A stretch of DNA of 64,000 bases from Brevibacillus invocatus. GTDB taxonomy: Bacteria > Bacillota > Bacilli > Brevibacillales > Brevibacillaceae. Below are positions 26,684-34,742 of this stretch, one piece after another. Numbering within the stretch: the stretch's first letter is position 1; every line of letters begins with the position of its first letter. The notes below the pieces were generated by a model, which saw only the letters and a list, made by a program, of their open reading frames with translations, was not told where the DNA came from and ran no database searches. The DNA is taken from assembly GCF_003710915.1 (NCBI RefSeq), contig NZ_RHHR01000029.1:62001-126000 (forward strand), written 5' to 3'. The position numbers and the translations under genes were made by a program.

Positions 26684-27844
26684 TTAAGCCCGATACGCCT
26701 CCTGCAAAATTTGCAGGTAGTCCTCTGCTGTTACGGTGCGGACATTGCTCGGTGTAGAGCCGTTCTTGACAGAGAGCTCGACGATCCGTGGGAAATCCTC
26801 CTCGCGAACTCCCGGCAAGTCCCTGAGCCTCGGAATATTGAGGCTGTTCGTCCAGTCCACGATTCCCGCGACCAGCTTTTCGCAGGCCAGCTCGTCTGCA
26901 TCTGCATCGCTGGCAAAGCCCATAAAGCGTGCCAGACTCGCGTGCAGCGCTTGATCCTCTTGGGCATTGAAGCGCAGGACATACGGCAAAAAGACCGAAT
27001 TCGCTACACCATGCGGCGTGTCGTACAAGCCACCCAGCGCTTCTGCCAGGCAATGCACTGCGGCTACATCCGCCGAACCAAAGCACAGCCCTGCCAAGAG
27101 ACTTCCCTCCAGCATGTCATAGCGGGCTTGCTCATTTCTGCCGTCTGCATACGCATCGGGCAAAGCCTTCACGATTTTTCGCATCGCTTGTGCGCCGAAC
27201 GCTTGGGAGATGGGATTGGTCACTTTGCAGGTATAGCCCTCGATGGCATGCACCAAAGCATCTACCCCTGTGGCTGCTGTCACGGCAGGCGGTACGCTGT
27301 AAGTCAGTGCCGGGTCCAGAACGGCCAGTGTCGGTCGAAGTGCTGCGTGTTTCAAGGTCATCTTGCGATGGGTCGCCGCTTCCGTGATCACGGAGGAGCG
27401 CGTCACTTCCGATCCGGTACCCGCAGTGGTAGGTATGCAAATGATGGGCGCAATGTTCGCGTATGGCAATAGCCCGTCTGCATATTCAACAGGCGTTCCC
27501 CCATTTCGGCCGATGAGCGCAATCGCTTTGCCCGTATCCATCGCGCTGCCTCCCCCGATCGCAACGACCATCTCGGCCGAGGACTCACGGAAAAGTGCCG
27601 CTCCTGCCAGACACTCGGTATCGCGTGGATTTTGGCTGAGTGCGTCAAACAGCGTGACCGAAAATCCCGCTCTCTCCAAAGCGGACTGAATCGGCTCGAC
27701 CAGCCCTGCACGAATGACGCCTGGGTCACTTACCAGAAGAATGGACCTCCCCAGACCCAAGGATTCCAGGATAGCTGGCAGCTCCAGTGACTTCCCTGTC
27801 CCCATCTCGATTCTGGTCGAGCAATAATAGCTGTATGTGTTCAT
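26684..27844 (-). CDS. Iron-containing (group III) alcohol dehydrogenase
   Basis: The 386-residue enzyme has the NAD-binding AIGGGSAMDTGKAIA, the phosphate-site IPTTAGTGSEVTR and the metal region TGVDALVHAIEGYTC, AAVHCLAEALGG and DTPHGVANSVFLPYV. These carry the Asp and three His ligands of Fe-ADHs. The substrate could be a short alcohol, glycol or maleylacetate; no context decides. The ATG at 27844 has GGGAGGGGAAGG upstream; an open frame to 27877 is not needed. It is monocistronic and divergent from the VWA lipoprotein gene. Confidence 0.93.
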   Translation of the reverse strand: MNTYSYYCSTRIEMGTGKSLELPAILESLGLGRSILLVSDPGVIRAGLVEPIQSALERAGFSVTLFDALSQNPRDTECLAGAALFRESSAEMVVAIGGGSAMDTGKAIALIGRNGGTPVEYADGLLPYANIAPIICIPTTAGTGSEVTRSSVITEAATHRKMTLKHAALRPTLAVLDPALTYSVPPAVTAATGVDALVHAIEGYTCKVTNPISQAFGAQAMRKIVKALPDAYADGRNEQARYDMLEGSLLAGLCFGSADVAAVHCLAEALGGLYDTPHGVANSVFLPYVLRFNAQEDQALHASLARFMGFASDADADELACEKLVAGIVDWTNSLNIPRLRDLPGVREEDFPRIVELSVKNGSTPSNVRTVTAEDYLQILQEAYRA

Positions 27845-27955
27845 GCGACCTTCCCCTCCCGCTCTTTTTTTCATCATACAAGGGTTGGACCGAGCCTACC
27901 AGTGTAACAACCTATTTTTTTCCACGTCAGATAGGTCAAAGGGGGTTTTTAATAG

Positions 27956-29449
27956 ATGAGAAAAAAAATCAAAAGCGCAACAGCTGCCGTATGTGTGGCA
28001 TCGCTAATGGGTTGCAGTATGTCAATGGCTCCAGAGAATTCAGCGCCAGTCTCCATGCAGGATCGAGCCTATCCAGCGGTCAGCTCCAGCCAGGCAGAAA
28101 TGCCAGCAGCTCCTCGTCAACCAGAAGCTATGACCTTCAAGCATTACGGCACCAATCCGTTTATCTCTACCGATGAAGACAATCTCTCCACGTTTGCCGC
28201 TGATGTGGATACAGGCTCCTATTCCATCATGCGCCAGTACATCCGAGACGGCAATCTTCCGCCCGCAGATGCTGTTCGCGTGGAGGAATATATCCATTAT
28301 TTTTCGCCGAATTACCCCGCTCCCCGGGACCAAACATTCGCTATTCAAGTGGATGGCGGCCCCTCTCCTTTCGGTTCAGGCTACGAGCTCGTCCGCATCG
28401 GAATCAAAGGCAAGGAAATCCCGGCCGTGGATCGAAAGCCAGCTCACCTCGTCTTTGTGATCGACGTCTCTGGATCGATGGAGCAGGAGAACCGCCTGGA
28501 GCTGGTAAAGAAAAGCTTGCGCATCCTCGTCGATCAGCTCCAGCCCTCCGATACAGTAGGCATCGTCGTCTATGGCTCGACAGGAGAAGTCATCCTCGAC
28601 CCTACATCGGTTGAGGACAAGAAAAAGATCCTTGCTTCCATCGACCGCCTCGTTCCCGGCGGCTCGACCAATGCGGAGGAAGGGCTGATGTTGGGCTATG
28701 AGATGGCATCGCGTACTTTCGATAAGCAGGCCATCAACCGGGTGATTCTCTGCTCAGACGGTGTCGCCAATGTCGGGGAAACCGGCCCGGACGGTATCCT
28801 ACGCTCGATTGAAGATTACGCCCGCAAGGATATTTACTTGAGTACCTTCGGCTTCGGTATGGGGAATTACAACGATGTCCTGATGGAGCAGCTCGCCAAT
28901 AAGGGAGAAGGCAATTACGCGTACATCGACTCCTTTTCAGAAGCAAGGCGAATTTTCACAGAAGCATTGACCGGGACTCTGCAAACGATCGCCCGCGACG
29001 TTAAAATCCAGGTGGAGTTCGATCCGCAAAAGGTCGAGCGCTATCGCCTCCTCGGATACGAAAACCGCGATGTGCGGGACGAAGATTTTCGCAACGACGC
29101 CAAAGATGCAGGAGAGATCGGTGCCGGCCATGCCGTGACTGCCCTGTATGAAGTCAAGCTGAAGACTGAACAAAAGACTGATCTTGGCACCGTTCGCGTC
29201 CGTTACCACGATGTTGCTGCCAATCAGGTAGCCGAGGTTGCCCAGCCCGTGCAGATTCATTCCGAGCTGTCTCAGGAATTGCAATTCCTCGCCACTGTCG
29301 CGGAGTTTGCGGAAATTTTGCGCGAGAGCTACTGGGCAAAAGACAGCTCCCTAGAGCAGGTACTGGCATCAGCAGAAGCTACGGCCCAAGGAGAACAGCA
29401 GCTTGAATTCGTCCGTTTGGTAAAGGACAGTCTGGTTATCAAACGCTGA
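27956..29449 (+). CDS. VWA-domain lipoprotein (YfbK-like)
   Basis: The signal peptide ends in a lipobox (SLMGC, Cys at 20), so it is anchored on the outer face of the membrane. A YfbK-type N-terminal domain (FAADVDTGSYSIMRQYI) precedes a complete VWA domain whose MIDAS reads VIDVSGSM, with TNAEEGL and SDGVANVG as further metal contacts. A beta-rich domain and a DUF3520-like helical C-terminus follow. Unlike the left-edge VWA proteins this gene stands alone. Surface role unknown. Confidence 0.9.
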   Translation: MRKKIKSATAAVCVASLMGCSMSMAPENSAPVSMQDRAYPAVSSSQAEMPAAPRQPEAMTFKHYGTNPFISTDEDNLSTFAADVDTGSYSIMRQYIRDGNLPPADAVRVEEYIHYFSPNYPAPRDQTFAIQVDGGPSPFGSGYELVRIGIKGKEIPAVDRKPAHLVFVIDVSGSMEQENRLELVKKSLRILVDQLQPSDTVGIVVYGSTGEVILDPTSVEDKKKILASIDRLVPGGSTNAEEGLMLGYEMASRTFDKQAINRVILCSDGVANVGETGPDGILRSIEDYARKDIYLSTFGFGMGNYNDVLMEQLANKGEGNYAYIDSFSEARRIFTEALTGTLQTIARDVKIQVEFDPQKVERYRLLGYENRDVRDEDFRNDAKDAGEIGAGHAVTALYEVKLKTEQKTDLGTVRVRYHDVAANQVAEVAQPVQIHSELSQELQFLATVAEFAEILRESYWAKDSSLEQVLASAEATAQGEQQLEFVRLVKDSLVIKR

Positions 29450-29466
29450 ATGAAGTAATGTAACAC

Positions 29467-29503
29467 AAAAACGCTCTCTTGGCTTGTTCAAGGGAGCGTT
29501 TTT
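29467..29503. terminator. Bidirectional terminator
   Basis: AAAAACGCTCTCTTG / CAAGGGAGCGTTTTT stem, with T runs on either strand, between the convergent VWA lipoprotein and LysR genes. Confidence 0.88.
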
Positions 29504-29507
29504 CATC

Positions 29508-30413
29508 TTAGCCGTAGATCTTACGTATAGTTTCCAGGAAGCGCCTTAACGCCGTAGACTGATAGTATTTTTTGCTCGTAATCACCCCTACTTTCCACTT
29601 GAATACAGGATTGGTAATAGGGATGGAGACGATTTCGATATTTTTTAGTTTATGCGCAAACACCCGTGGCAGAATGGCAATACCCATCTGCACGGAAACC
29701 AGCTCTAATATCAAATCCCATTGCGTGCTTTCCAATAGGACATTCGGCTGGAATCCAGACCGCTCACAAGCGTTCATGACGATTTTGTACAACGCAAACG
29801 TCTTGGCGAAAACGATAAATGGCTCGTCCTTCACTTCATGCAGCTCGATATGCATCCGATTGCTGAGCGGATGGTTGGTTGACACACAAAGAACAAAGGA
29901 ATCCTCATAGATTTGCTCCGTATCCAAGAGTGGGTTGTCTACCGGAAAGACGACGAATCCAACATCCAGCTCTCCTTTTTCCACGAGCTTCTCTGTTAGA
30001 AGGCCGCCTCTTTCTTCTATTTTTAATGTCACTCCGGGATAGCGCTCCGTATACGCCTTTCCAATCGGTGGAAAAATGAACGTCCCAATGATCTGCGGCA
30101 ACCCGATTTTCAAATGACCGGCTGTTGAATCCGACAAATCTTCAATCCCGATTTGCATGCGCTTCATCATCGCGAGTATCTCTTTGCTATGTTCGTACAC
30201 GATTTCTCCAGCATCTGTCAGCGTGACGTCCCTCATCCTGCGATCAAACAGAGTGACTCCCAATTCTTCCTCCAACCTCTGAACAGACTTGCTGATAGAA
30301 GGCTGGGCGATAAACAATTTTTCGCCCGCTCTCGTAAAGTTACGTTCTTCCACCACGGTTACCAGTATTTTCAAGTCTCTTATTTTACAGTCTAAAAGGT
30401 TCACTGTTATCAC
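29508..30413 (-). CDS. LysR-family transcriptional regulator
   Basis: The 301-residue protein has a LysR HTH (about 8-67; FTRAGEKLFIAQPSISKSVQRLEEELGVTLFDR) and a periplasmic-binding-like effector domain. It begins with a GTG and is divergent from the DUF3311-symporter-nitrilase operon, which it very likely controls in the usual LysR manner. The co-inducer is unknown, perhaps a nitrile or the transported solute. Confidence 0.92.
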   Translation of the reverse strand: MITVNLLDCKIRDLKILVTVVEERNFTRAGEKLFIAQPSISKSVQRLEEELGVTLFDRRMRDVTLTDAGEIVYEHSKEILAMMKRMQIGIEDLSDSTAGHLKIGLPQIIGTFIFPPIGKAYTERYPGVTLKIEERGGLLTEKLVEKGELDVGFVVFPVDNPLLDTEQIYEDSFVLCVSTNHPLSNRMHIELHEVKDEPFIVFAKTFALYKIVMNACERSGFQPNVLLESTQWDLILELVSVQMGIAILPRVFAHKLKNIEIVSIPITNPVFKWKVGVITSKKYYQSTALRRFLETIRKIYG

Positions 30414-30537
30414 TACTTTCGCTTTTCATTCCAAAACGGAATAGTGTGTATATGATATATATATTTCTCATTATAGTTAAAATGTCTTACTATTTATACT
30501 ATAAACAATTTTCCGTATGCAAAAGGATGGTGAACCT
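30414..30537. promoter_or_regulatory. AT-rich divergent control region of LysR and the symporter operon
   Basis: This very AT-rich 124-bp gap separates the divergent genes. It holds TATAGT-N20-ACTATA (30472-30503) and repeated TATA steps, suitable for LysR dimers and two back-to-back promoters. Exact -10/-35 boxes cannot be fixed by eye. Confidence 0.5.
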
Positions 30538-30789
30538 ATGAGAAAACTACATGCCGTATACATTGGCGCCTTTTTCTTTTTTTATGCTTTATCATATTTG
30601 CCTAATTTTAATATTTTCAACGAGGCAACATTCATCGGATTCTTTCCGCAGCCCTTAATCTGGGTACTTCTGTTAAATGCGCTTAATACAGTGATTATTT
30701 TCATAGTCTATAAGAAATTCTTTAAACCATTCGCTGAACGAGCAGAAAGAGAATTTGAAGCTTACGAGGAAGGAGAGGAAAACAAATGA
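30538..30789 (+). CDS. DUF3311-type small membrane protein (symporter partner)
   Basis: An 83-residue protein with two membrane helices (about 5-25 and 39-60) and an acidic C-terminal tail (EREFEAYEEGEENK). It fits the DUF3311 family found directly upstream of sodium:solute symporters, as in the yhjC-yhjB pair of B. subtilis. Its TGA overlaps the symporter start by 4 bp. The ATG at 30538 has an AAAAGGATGG site; an earlier ATG (30517) lacks one. Confidence 0.85.
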   Translation: MRKLHAVYIGAFFFFYALSYLPNFNIFNEATFIGFFPQPLIWVLLLNALNTVIIFIVYKKFFKPFAERAEREFEAYEEGEENK

Positions 30790-32267
30790 GCCAAGCTGTT
30801 GTAACCATTATCGTACTCGTTCTTTTCTTGTCGATCTTGCTATGGATTAGCAACCGGGCTTCAAAAGAAAACGTGGCAACACCGAATGACTTCTTCCTCG
30901 CTGGACGCGGCTTGGGAACAATCGTCATGACGATGACAACCGGAGCAAGCTATTTCAGTACATGGACACTTCTGGGTGCAATCGGCTCTCATTACCGGGA
31001 TGGGGTTTGGTTCGTCGCGTTTGCCGCATGGGCTGTCGTACACGCGATGTTCATCTGGCTTTTCGGTACACGGATTTGGTATTTGGGCCGCAAGCATAAC
31101 TTCATCACACCCGGGGACATGGTAGAGAAATACTTCGACAGTCCTTTCCTGCGAATCCTTTTTGCCGCGGTAGGAATTATCGGCTTGGTTCCGTATATGC
31201 TCATCCAAATCACCGGTGGTGCATTCGCTTTAAACAGCTTGACGAATAATGAAATTCCTTATTGGGTTGGCGTATTGATCATGGGCGCGTTCGTAGGAAT
31301 TATCGTGACATTAAGCGGCGGACGGGGAGCTGCGTGGGCAGATACCTTTATGGGCTTCTTCTTCGGAACAGTTCTACTGCTCATTACCGTTATCTTTATC
31401 GTTCGAGCAGGTGGATTCGATGCGTTCAAGGGGCTGCAGGAAACCGCCCCTCAAATTCTCGTGAACAAAGGAAATTTCTGGGGTATTCTGGAATCAGCGC
31501 TCGGTCTCGGGTTTGGCTTCTGGATCATGCCTCATATGTGGCAGAAATTTTATTCGGCCAAATCGCCATTGATCCTTGCGAAGACATCCATCATTACTCC
31601 GTTCTGGAATTCATGGCTGATGGCTCTGGGTGCTCTGTTCATCGGCATGCTCGCTCATACTCCCGGCCTGGTTCCAGGATTGACCGTGGAAAATAGTGAT
31701 CGGATTATCCCCCTGTTCTTCTCAAGCTATGCGCCAATCTTTGGTTCCATCGTGGTGGCGGCGGTCATTGCAGCTGGTATTTCTACGATTAACAGTGCTT
31801 TGTTATCCTCGGCAAGCTTACTGGTAAATGACTTGTTTGTTCGCTTCGTGAAAAAAGATGCCTCGCTAGAGAAGACAACGCTGATTGCGAAGGCAACCAT
31901 TTTGCTGATGACCGTATTGATTATCGTTATTTCATTCATTCCTGCTGCACAGGGCTTCCTGGTTCCAGTCGCAGCACTGGGCTATGGAATTGTATTGCAG
32001 CTCGTACCAGCTGCACTTGGTCCTCTGTATTGGAAGGGCGGCACCAAGATCGGAGCCATCTCCTCGATCTTCGTCGGCCTGGCAGGTCTCACGTTTGTCT
32101 ATTTAGGCGGTTCTCCATTACCGATTGGCCCTGCGGCAACCGGATTGATTTTAGGTCTGGCAACTTTCTTTCTCGTCAGCCTGGCTACACAAGATCGTCA
32201 GACCCAGACTAAAGAGCAGTTTCACAGTGACCTGAATCGCATTTTTTATCCAGAAAACTCAAGGTAA
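30786..32267 (+). CDS. Sodium:solute symporter (SSS family)
   Basis: The 493-residue transporter has about 13 membrane helices. It shows SSS motifs: FFLAGRGLGTIVMTMTTGASYFSTWTLLG at the N-terminus, SGGRGAAWAD in the fourth to fifth helix region and AAGISTINSALLSSASLLVNDLF in the sodium-site helix. The substrate is not predictable; a neighbouring nitrilase suggests a nitrile- or amide-related carboxylate. Translationally coupled to the DUF3311 gene. Confidence 0.92.
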   Translation: MSQAVVTIIVLVLFLSILLWISNRASKENVATPNDFFLAGRGLGTIVMTMTTGASYFSTWTLLGAIGSHYRDGVWFVAFAAWAVVHAMFIWLFGTRIWYLGRKHNFITPGDMVEKYFDSPFLRILFAAVGIIGLVPYMLIQITGGAFALNSLTNNEIPYWVGVLIMGAFVGIIVTLSGGRGAAWADTFMGFFFGTVLLLITVIFIVRAGGFDAFKGLQETAPQILVNKGNFWGILESALGLGFGFWIMPHMWQKFYSAKSPLILAKTSIITPFWNSWLMALGALFIGMLAHTPGLVPGLTVENSDRIIPLFFSSYAPIFGSIVVAAVIAAGISTINSALLSSASLLVNDLFVRFVKKDASLEKTTLIAKATILLMTVLIIVISFIPAAQGFLVPVAALGYGIVLQLVPAALGPLYWKGGTKIGAISSIFVGLAGLTFVYLGGSPLPIGPAATGLILGLATFFLVSLATQDRQTQTKEQFHSDLNRIFYPENSR

Positions 32268-32285
32268 AGGAAGGGATTGAAGATC

Positions 32286-33236
32286 ATGTCAAAAAACAAA
32301 CCATTTAAAGTCGCGGTCGTCCAAGCAGGCTCTATCGTCATGGACAAAGAGGCAACTGTAAACAAAACGATTCAGCTGATTAAAGAAGCCGGAAAAAATC
32401 AGGCAAAAATCATCTTGTTCCCTGAAGCCTTTATTTCCGCGTACCCGCGTGGCATGTCATTCGGTGCCAAGGTAGGAAGCCGCTCACCGGAGGGACGCAA
32501 GGATTTCGCCCGCTATTCGGAAAGCGCCATTACCATTCCAGGTGCAGAGACGGAGGCGATTGGAAAAGCGGTGAAAGAAGCTGGTGCCTACGTCGTGATC
32601 GGGGTTATCGAAAAGGATGCTGCCTACAGCGGTGGAACCCTGTATTGTACTGCACTATTCTTTGGACCGGACGGCAGCATTCTCGGAAAGCACCGCAAGC
32701 TGAAGCCTACCGGATCGGAGCGACTGATCTGGGGCGAGGGCGACGGAAGTACGCTCCCCGTTTTCGATACGCCATACGGTCGCATAGGTGCCTTGATTTG
32801 CTGGGAAAATTACATGCCGCTTGCCCGTGCAGCCATGTACGCCAAAGGTGTTCAAATTTATTTGGCCCCTACCGCTGATGCGCGTGATTCCTGGCTCGCT
32901 TCCATGCGCCATATCGCACTGGAAGGACGCTGCTTCGTCCTCTCCTGCAACCAGTATTCCACGAAGGCCATGTACCCGCAGGATATTGTAGAGCGTGCAG
33001 AGTTCGCAGATCTGGACGATGAATGTTCGCGTGGCGGTAGCTGTATTGTCAGTCCATTAGGCGAGTTCATTGTTGAGCCTGTAGTCGGAAAAGAGGAAAT
33101 CATTTACGCCGAGCTCAATCTGGATCAGATCACGGAAAGCCAATTTGATTTCGATGTCGTCGGACACTACGCGAGACCAGACGTGTTTCAATTGCTTGTA
33201 AATGAAGAGAAAAAAGAGCATACGAAATTTTTCTAA
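32286..33236 (+). CDS. Nitrilase-family carbon-nitrogen hydrolase
   Basis: A 316-residue nitrilase-superfamily enzyme with the Glu-Lys-Cys triad visible: FPEAFISAYPRG, HRKLKPTGSERLIWGEGDG and ICWENYMPLAR. The CWEN motif points to true nitrilases, which turn a nitrile into acid plus ammonia. The ATG at 32286 lies about 10 nt from GGAAGGG; a TTG at 32277 is too close to it. It is 18 bp after the symporter stop, so uptake and hydrolysis are co-expressed under the divergent LysR regulator. Confidence 0.92.
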   Translation: MSKNKPFKVAVVQAGSIVMDKEATVNKTIQLIKEAGKNQAKIILFPEAFISAYPRGMSFGAKVGSRSPEGRKDFARYSESAITIPGAETEAIGKAVKEAGAYVVIGVIEKDAAYSGGTLYCTALFFGPDGSILGKHRKLKPTGSERLIWGEGDGSTLPVFDTPYGRIGALICWENYMPLARAAMYAKGVQIYLAPTADARDSWLASMRHIALEGRCFVLSCNQYSTKAMYPQDIVERAEFADLDDECSRGGSCIVSPLGEFIVEPVVGKEEIIYAELNLDQITESQFDFDVVGHYARPDVFQLLVNEEKKEHTKFF

Positions 33237-33239
33237 GCA

Positions 33240-33278
33240 AGAGGGTAATCCATGATCGGATTACCCTCTCCCCTTTTT
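33240..33278. terminator. Terminator after the nitrilase operon
   Basis: Perfect 12-bp stem AGAGGGTAATCC / GGATTACCCTCT, then a T run on the plus strand; it lies between the convergent nitrilase and DedA genes. Confidence 0.92.
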
Positions 33279-33279
33279 G

Positions 33280-33876
33280 CTAGTGACGAGAGATTTGAGA
33301 CTTTCGCCACACATAGACGCCCATCAGAACCAAGATGACAATCACCAAAAGCCAGACTCCGTAATGTCTCGCGTAGACGATCACCCGATACCACTCCTTG
33401 CCCAACGCGAGTCCTAGCTGCAAAAAGGTCATGCTCCAAATAAAAGCACCCGCATAGGCAAAGCCGATGAATTTTCGCACCTCCATCGCTGCCATTCCTG
33501 CCAGATAGGCCGTCAAATGGCGAATACCAGGCAAGAAGTAGCTAAAGAGCAGTAAATAGGTGCCGTAGCGGGTGAACATGTTTTGTGTAGCAGCGATCCT
33601 GTCGGGTGTGATATGCAGGTATGGCCCTACCCGCAGCAAGAAGGGAAGACCCCATCTCAAACCAATCGCATAGCTGACCGTAATCCCTACCGTCGCACCA
33701 AGAAAAGCGCTCAGCAGCGCAAATGGCATCAGCAAAACGCCGCGCGCAACGGAAAAGCCTGCGTAGGTCATTAGCACTTCATCTGGTATAGGCAGACCCA
33801 CCACGCCCAGCGCAAGAGAAAAAAAGATGCCAAGGTATCCGTACTTCATCACCAAAACATCCAGTATTTGCTCCAC
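33280..33876 (-). CDS. DedA-family membrane protein
   Basis: The 198-residue protein has the DedA pattern: VGLPIPDEVLMTYAG, FLGATVGITVSYAIGLRWG and FSYFLPGIRHLTAYLAG, with re-entrant loops. DedA proteins are linked to lipid carrier flipping and membrane homeostasis. Monocistronic. Confidence 0.92.
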   Translation of the reverse strand: MEQILDVLVMKYGYLGIFFSLALGVVGLPIPDEVLMTYAGFSVARGVLLMPFALLSAFLGATVGITVSYAIGLRWGLPFLLRVGPYLHITPDRIAATQNMFTRYGTYLLLFSYFLPGIRHLTAYLAGMAAMEVRKFIGFAYAGAFIWSMTFLQLGLALGKEWYRVIVYARHYGVWLLVIVILVLMGVYVWRKSQISRH

Positions 33877-33961
33877 GTCAAGCCTCCCGTAATCCCTTCT
33901 CTCCTTTATCTTATTCTCAGCACGTCCACTCCCATTCTGGCTTTTTTGGCCCTATCGCAGC

Positions 33962-33993
33962 AAAAAAGCCCGTTCCCGGTTACGCCCGGGAAC
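33962..33993 (-). terminator. Orphan terminator hairpin
   Basis: GTTCCCGG / CCGGGAAC stem followed on the minus strand by GGGCTTTTTT. No clear gene ends upstream of it, which suggests a small gene or RNA at 34013-34256. Confidence 0.75.
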
Positions 33994-34012
33994 AGACTTC
34001 TCATGAACGACA

Positions 34013-34183
34013 TTAGGCAGTTGGCTTTTCTTCGTCAGCTTCCTGAGTCTGACTGTTTGCGGATGCCTTCTTGGCTTTGGAATACGGCAATGAACCGGAG
34101 TTTGCTGCACAGGCTGTCCTGGTCTCTACCCTGCTCAGTACCCTTACGCTGACGTTTTGCATTGCGCTGGCGGCACAATTGTT
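34013..34183 (-). other. Possible decayed or unusual short gene before a terminator
   Basis: On the minus strand one frame ends at 34013, only 20 bp before the terminator stem at 33993, with a natural-looking tail (KAKKASANSQTQEADEEKPTA minus its first residue), but it has no good start. A second frame starts at a TTG next to AAGGAAACAA and resembles a Gln/Arg-rich small protein. A single frameshifted small spore-type protein would explain both; the family could not be decided. Confidence 0.2.
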
Positions 34184-34232
34184 TCCTTGAATGAAACAAA
34201 ACCGGAAGACGGTCGGACTTTAGGGGAGGAGA

Positions 34233-34315
34233 GAAAAAAGGGAAACCCGCGTCCAAAGCAGCCGGTTCATGATGTATATCATGGGTGGACGCTAAAAGCA
34301 GGTTTCTCTTTTTTC
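34233..34315. ncRNA. 83-nt structured element A
   Basis: Nested pairing is visible: GAAAAAAGGGAAACC with GGTTTCTCTTTTTTC at the ends, GCGTCCA with TGGACGC inside, and a central CATGAT-gtat-ATCATG hairpin. A T-rich 3' end is present on both strands. It is homologous to element B in reverse orientation. Strand and function are unknown; a terminated small RNA or a mobile palindromic repeat are both possible. Confidence 0.55.
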
Positions 34316-34431
34316 ACTCAACAGCTTGAGTGCTAGTTCAAAGATTACACCATCTCATTGTTTGGCTACGTAGAATGCTTCGTCGAATAATCTTTACATG
34401 AGCATGAAAGAGACGGGGATAAAGCTGGCCA

Positions 34432-34635
34432 CAGGAAACAGGAGAAATAAGCGAAGATCGTTGGGTTGCCTACCGAGACGGAGTGAAAAAAACGAAACAC
34501 GCCTTTAAGCGTCCACCCCTGAGAGACTCCTTGGAGGTGACTGCTTTGGACACGGTTTCGTTTTTTCATGGAGTCGGGCAGTGAACCTCCTATGCAGGCA
34601 GCCCAAGAAGCTGGAGCGTTTTCTCCTGTTTCCTG
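34432..34635. repeat. Imperfect 204-bp inverted repeat around element B
   Basis: CAGGAAACAGGAGAAA (34432-34447) is repeated exactly in inverted orientation at 34620-34635. Partly matching sequence (TTGGGTTGCCTA / TTGGGCTGCCTG) continues inward to element B. This could be a MITE-like unit; no target-site duplication is obvious. The rest of the 33877-34742 gap holds nothing else recognised. Confidence 0.55.
34485..34567. ncRNA. 83-nt structured element B (inverted homologue of A)
   Basis: The reverse complement aligns with element A over its whole 83 nt. Shared are the AAAAAA-GAAACC outer arm, GTCCAAAGCAG, GGGTGGACGCT, AAAG and the TTTC-T6 tail. The inner hairpin differs in sequence (CTCC-TTGG type) but keeps its place. 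This is conservation of arms with a changed loop, as seen in structured RNAs. Confidence 0.55.
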
Positions 34636-34683
34636 CCCACCACAACGTTTGGATCAACGTGTCCTTTATTCATTTTTCACGTC

Positions 34684-34719
34684 AAAAAGCACCGCCGGAG
34701 GTACATCCGACGGTGCTTG
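34684..34719 (-). terminator. Terminator of the opuA operon
   Basis: AAGCACCGTCGGA / TCCGGCGGTGCTT stem followed by T5 on the minus strand, 24 bp past the opuAC stop. Confidence 0.9.
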
Positions 34720-34742
34720 CTCTATCCTTGTAATTATTGCTC

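Noticed and set aside
34233-34315. Known riboswitch upstream of opuA
   Set aside because: It lies behind the opuA terminator, not before the operon, and fits no riboswitch class I know.
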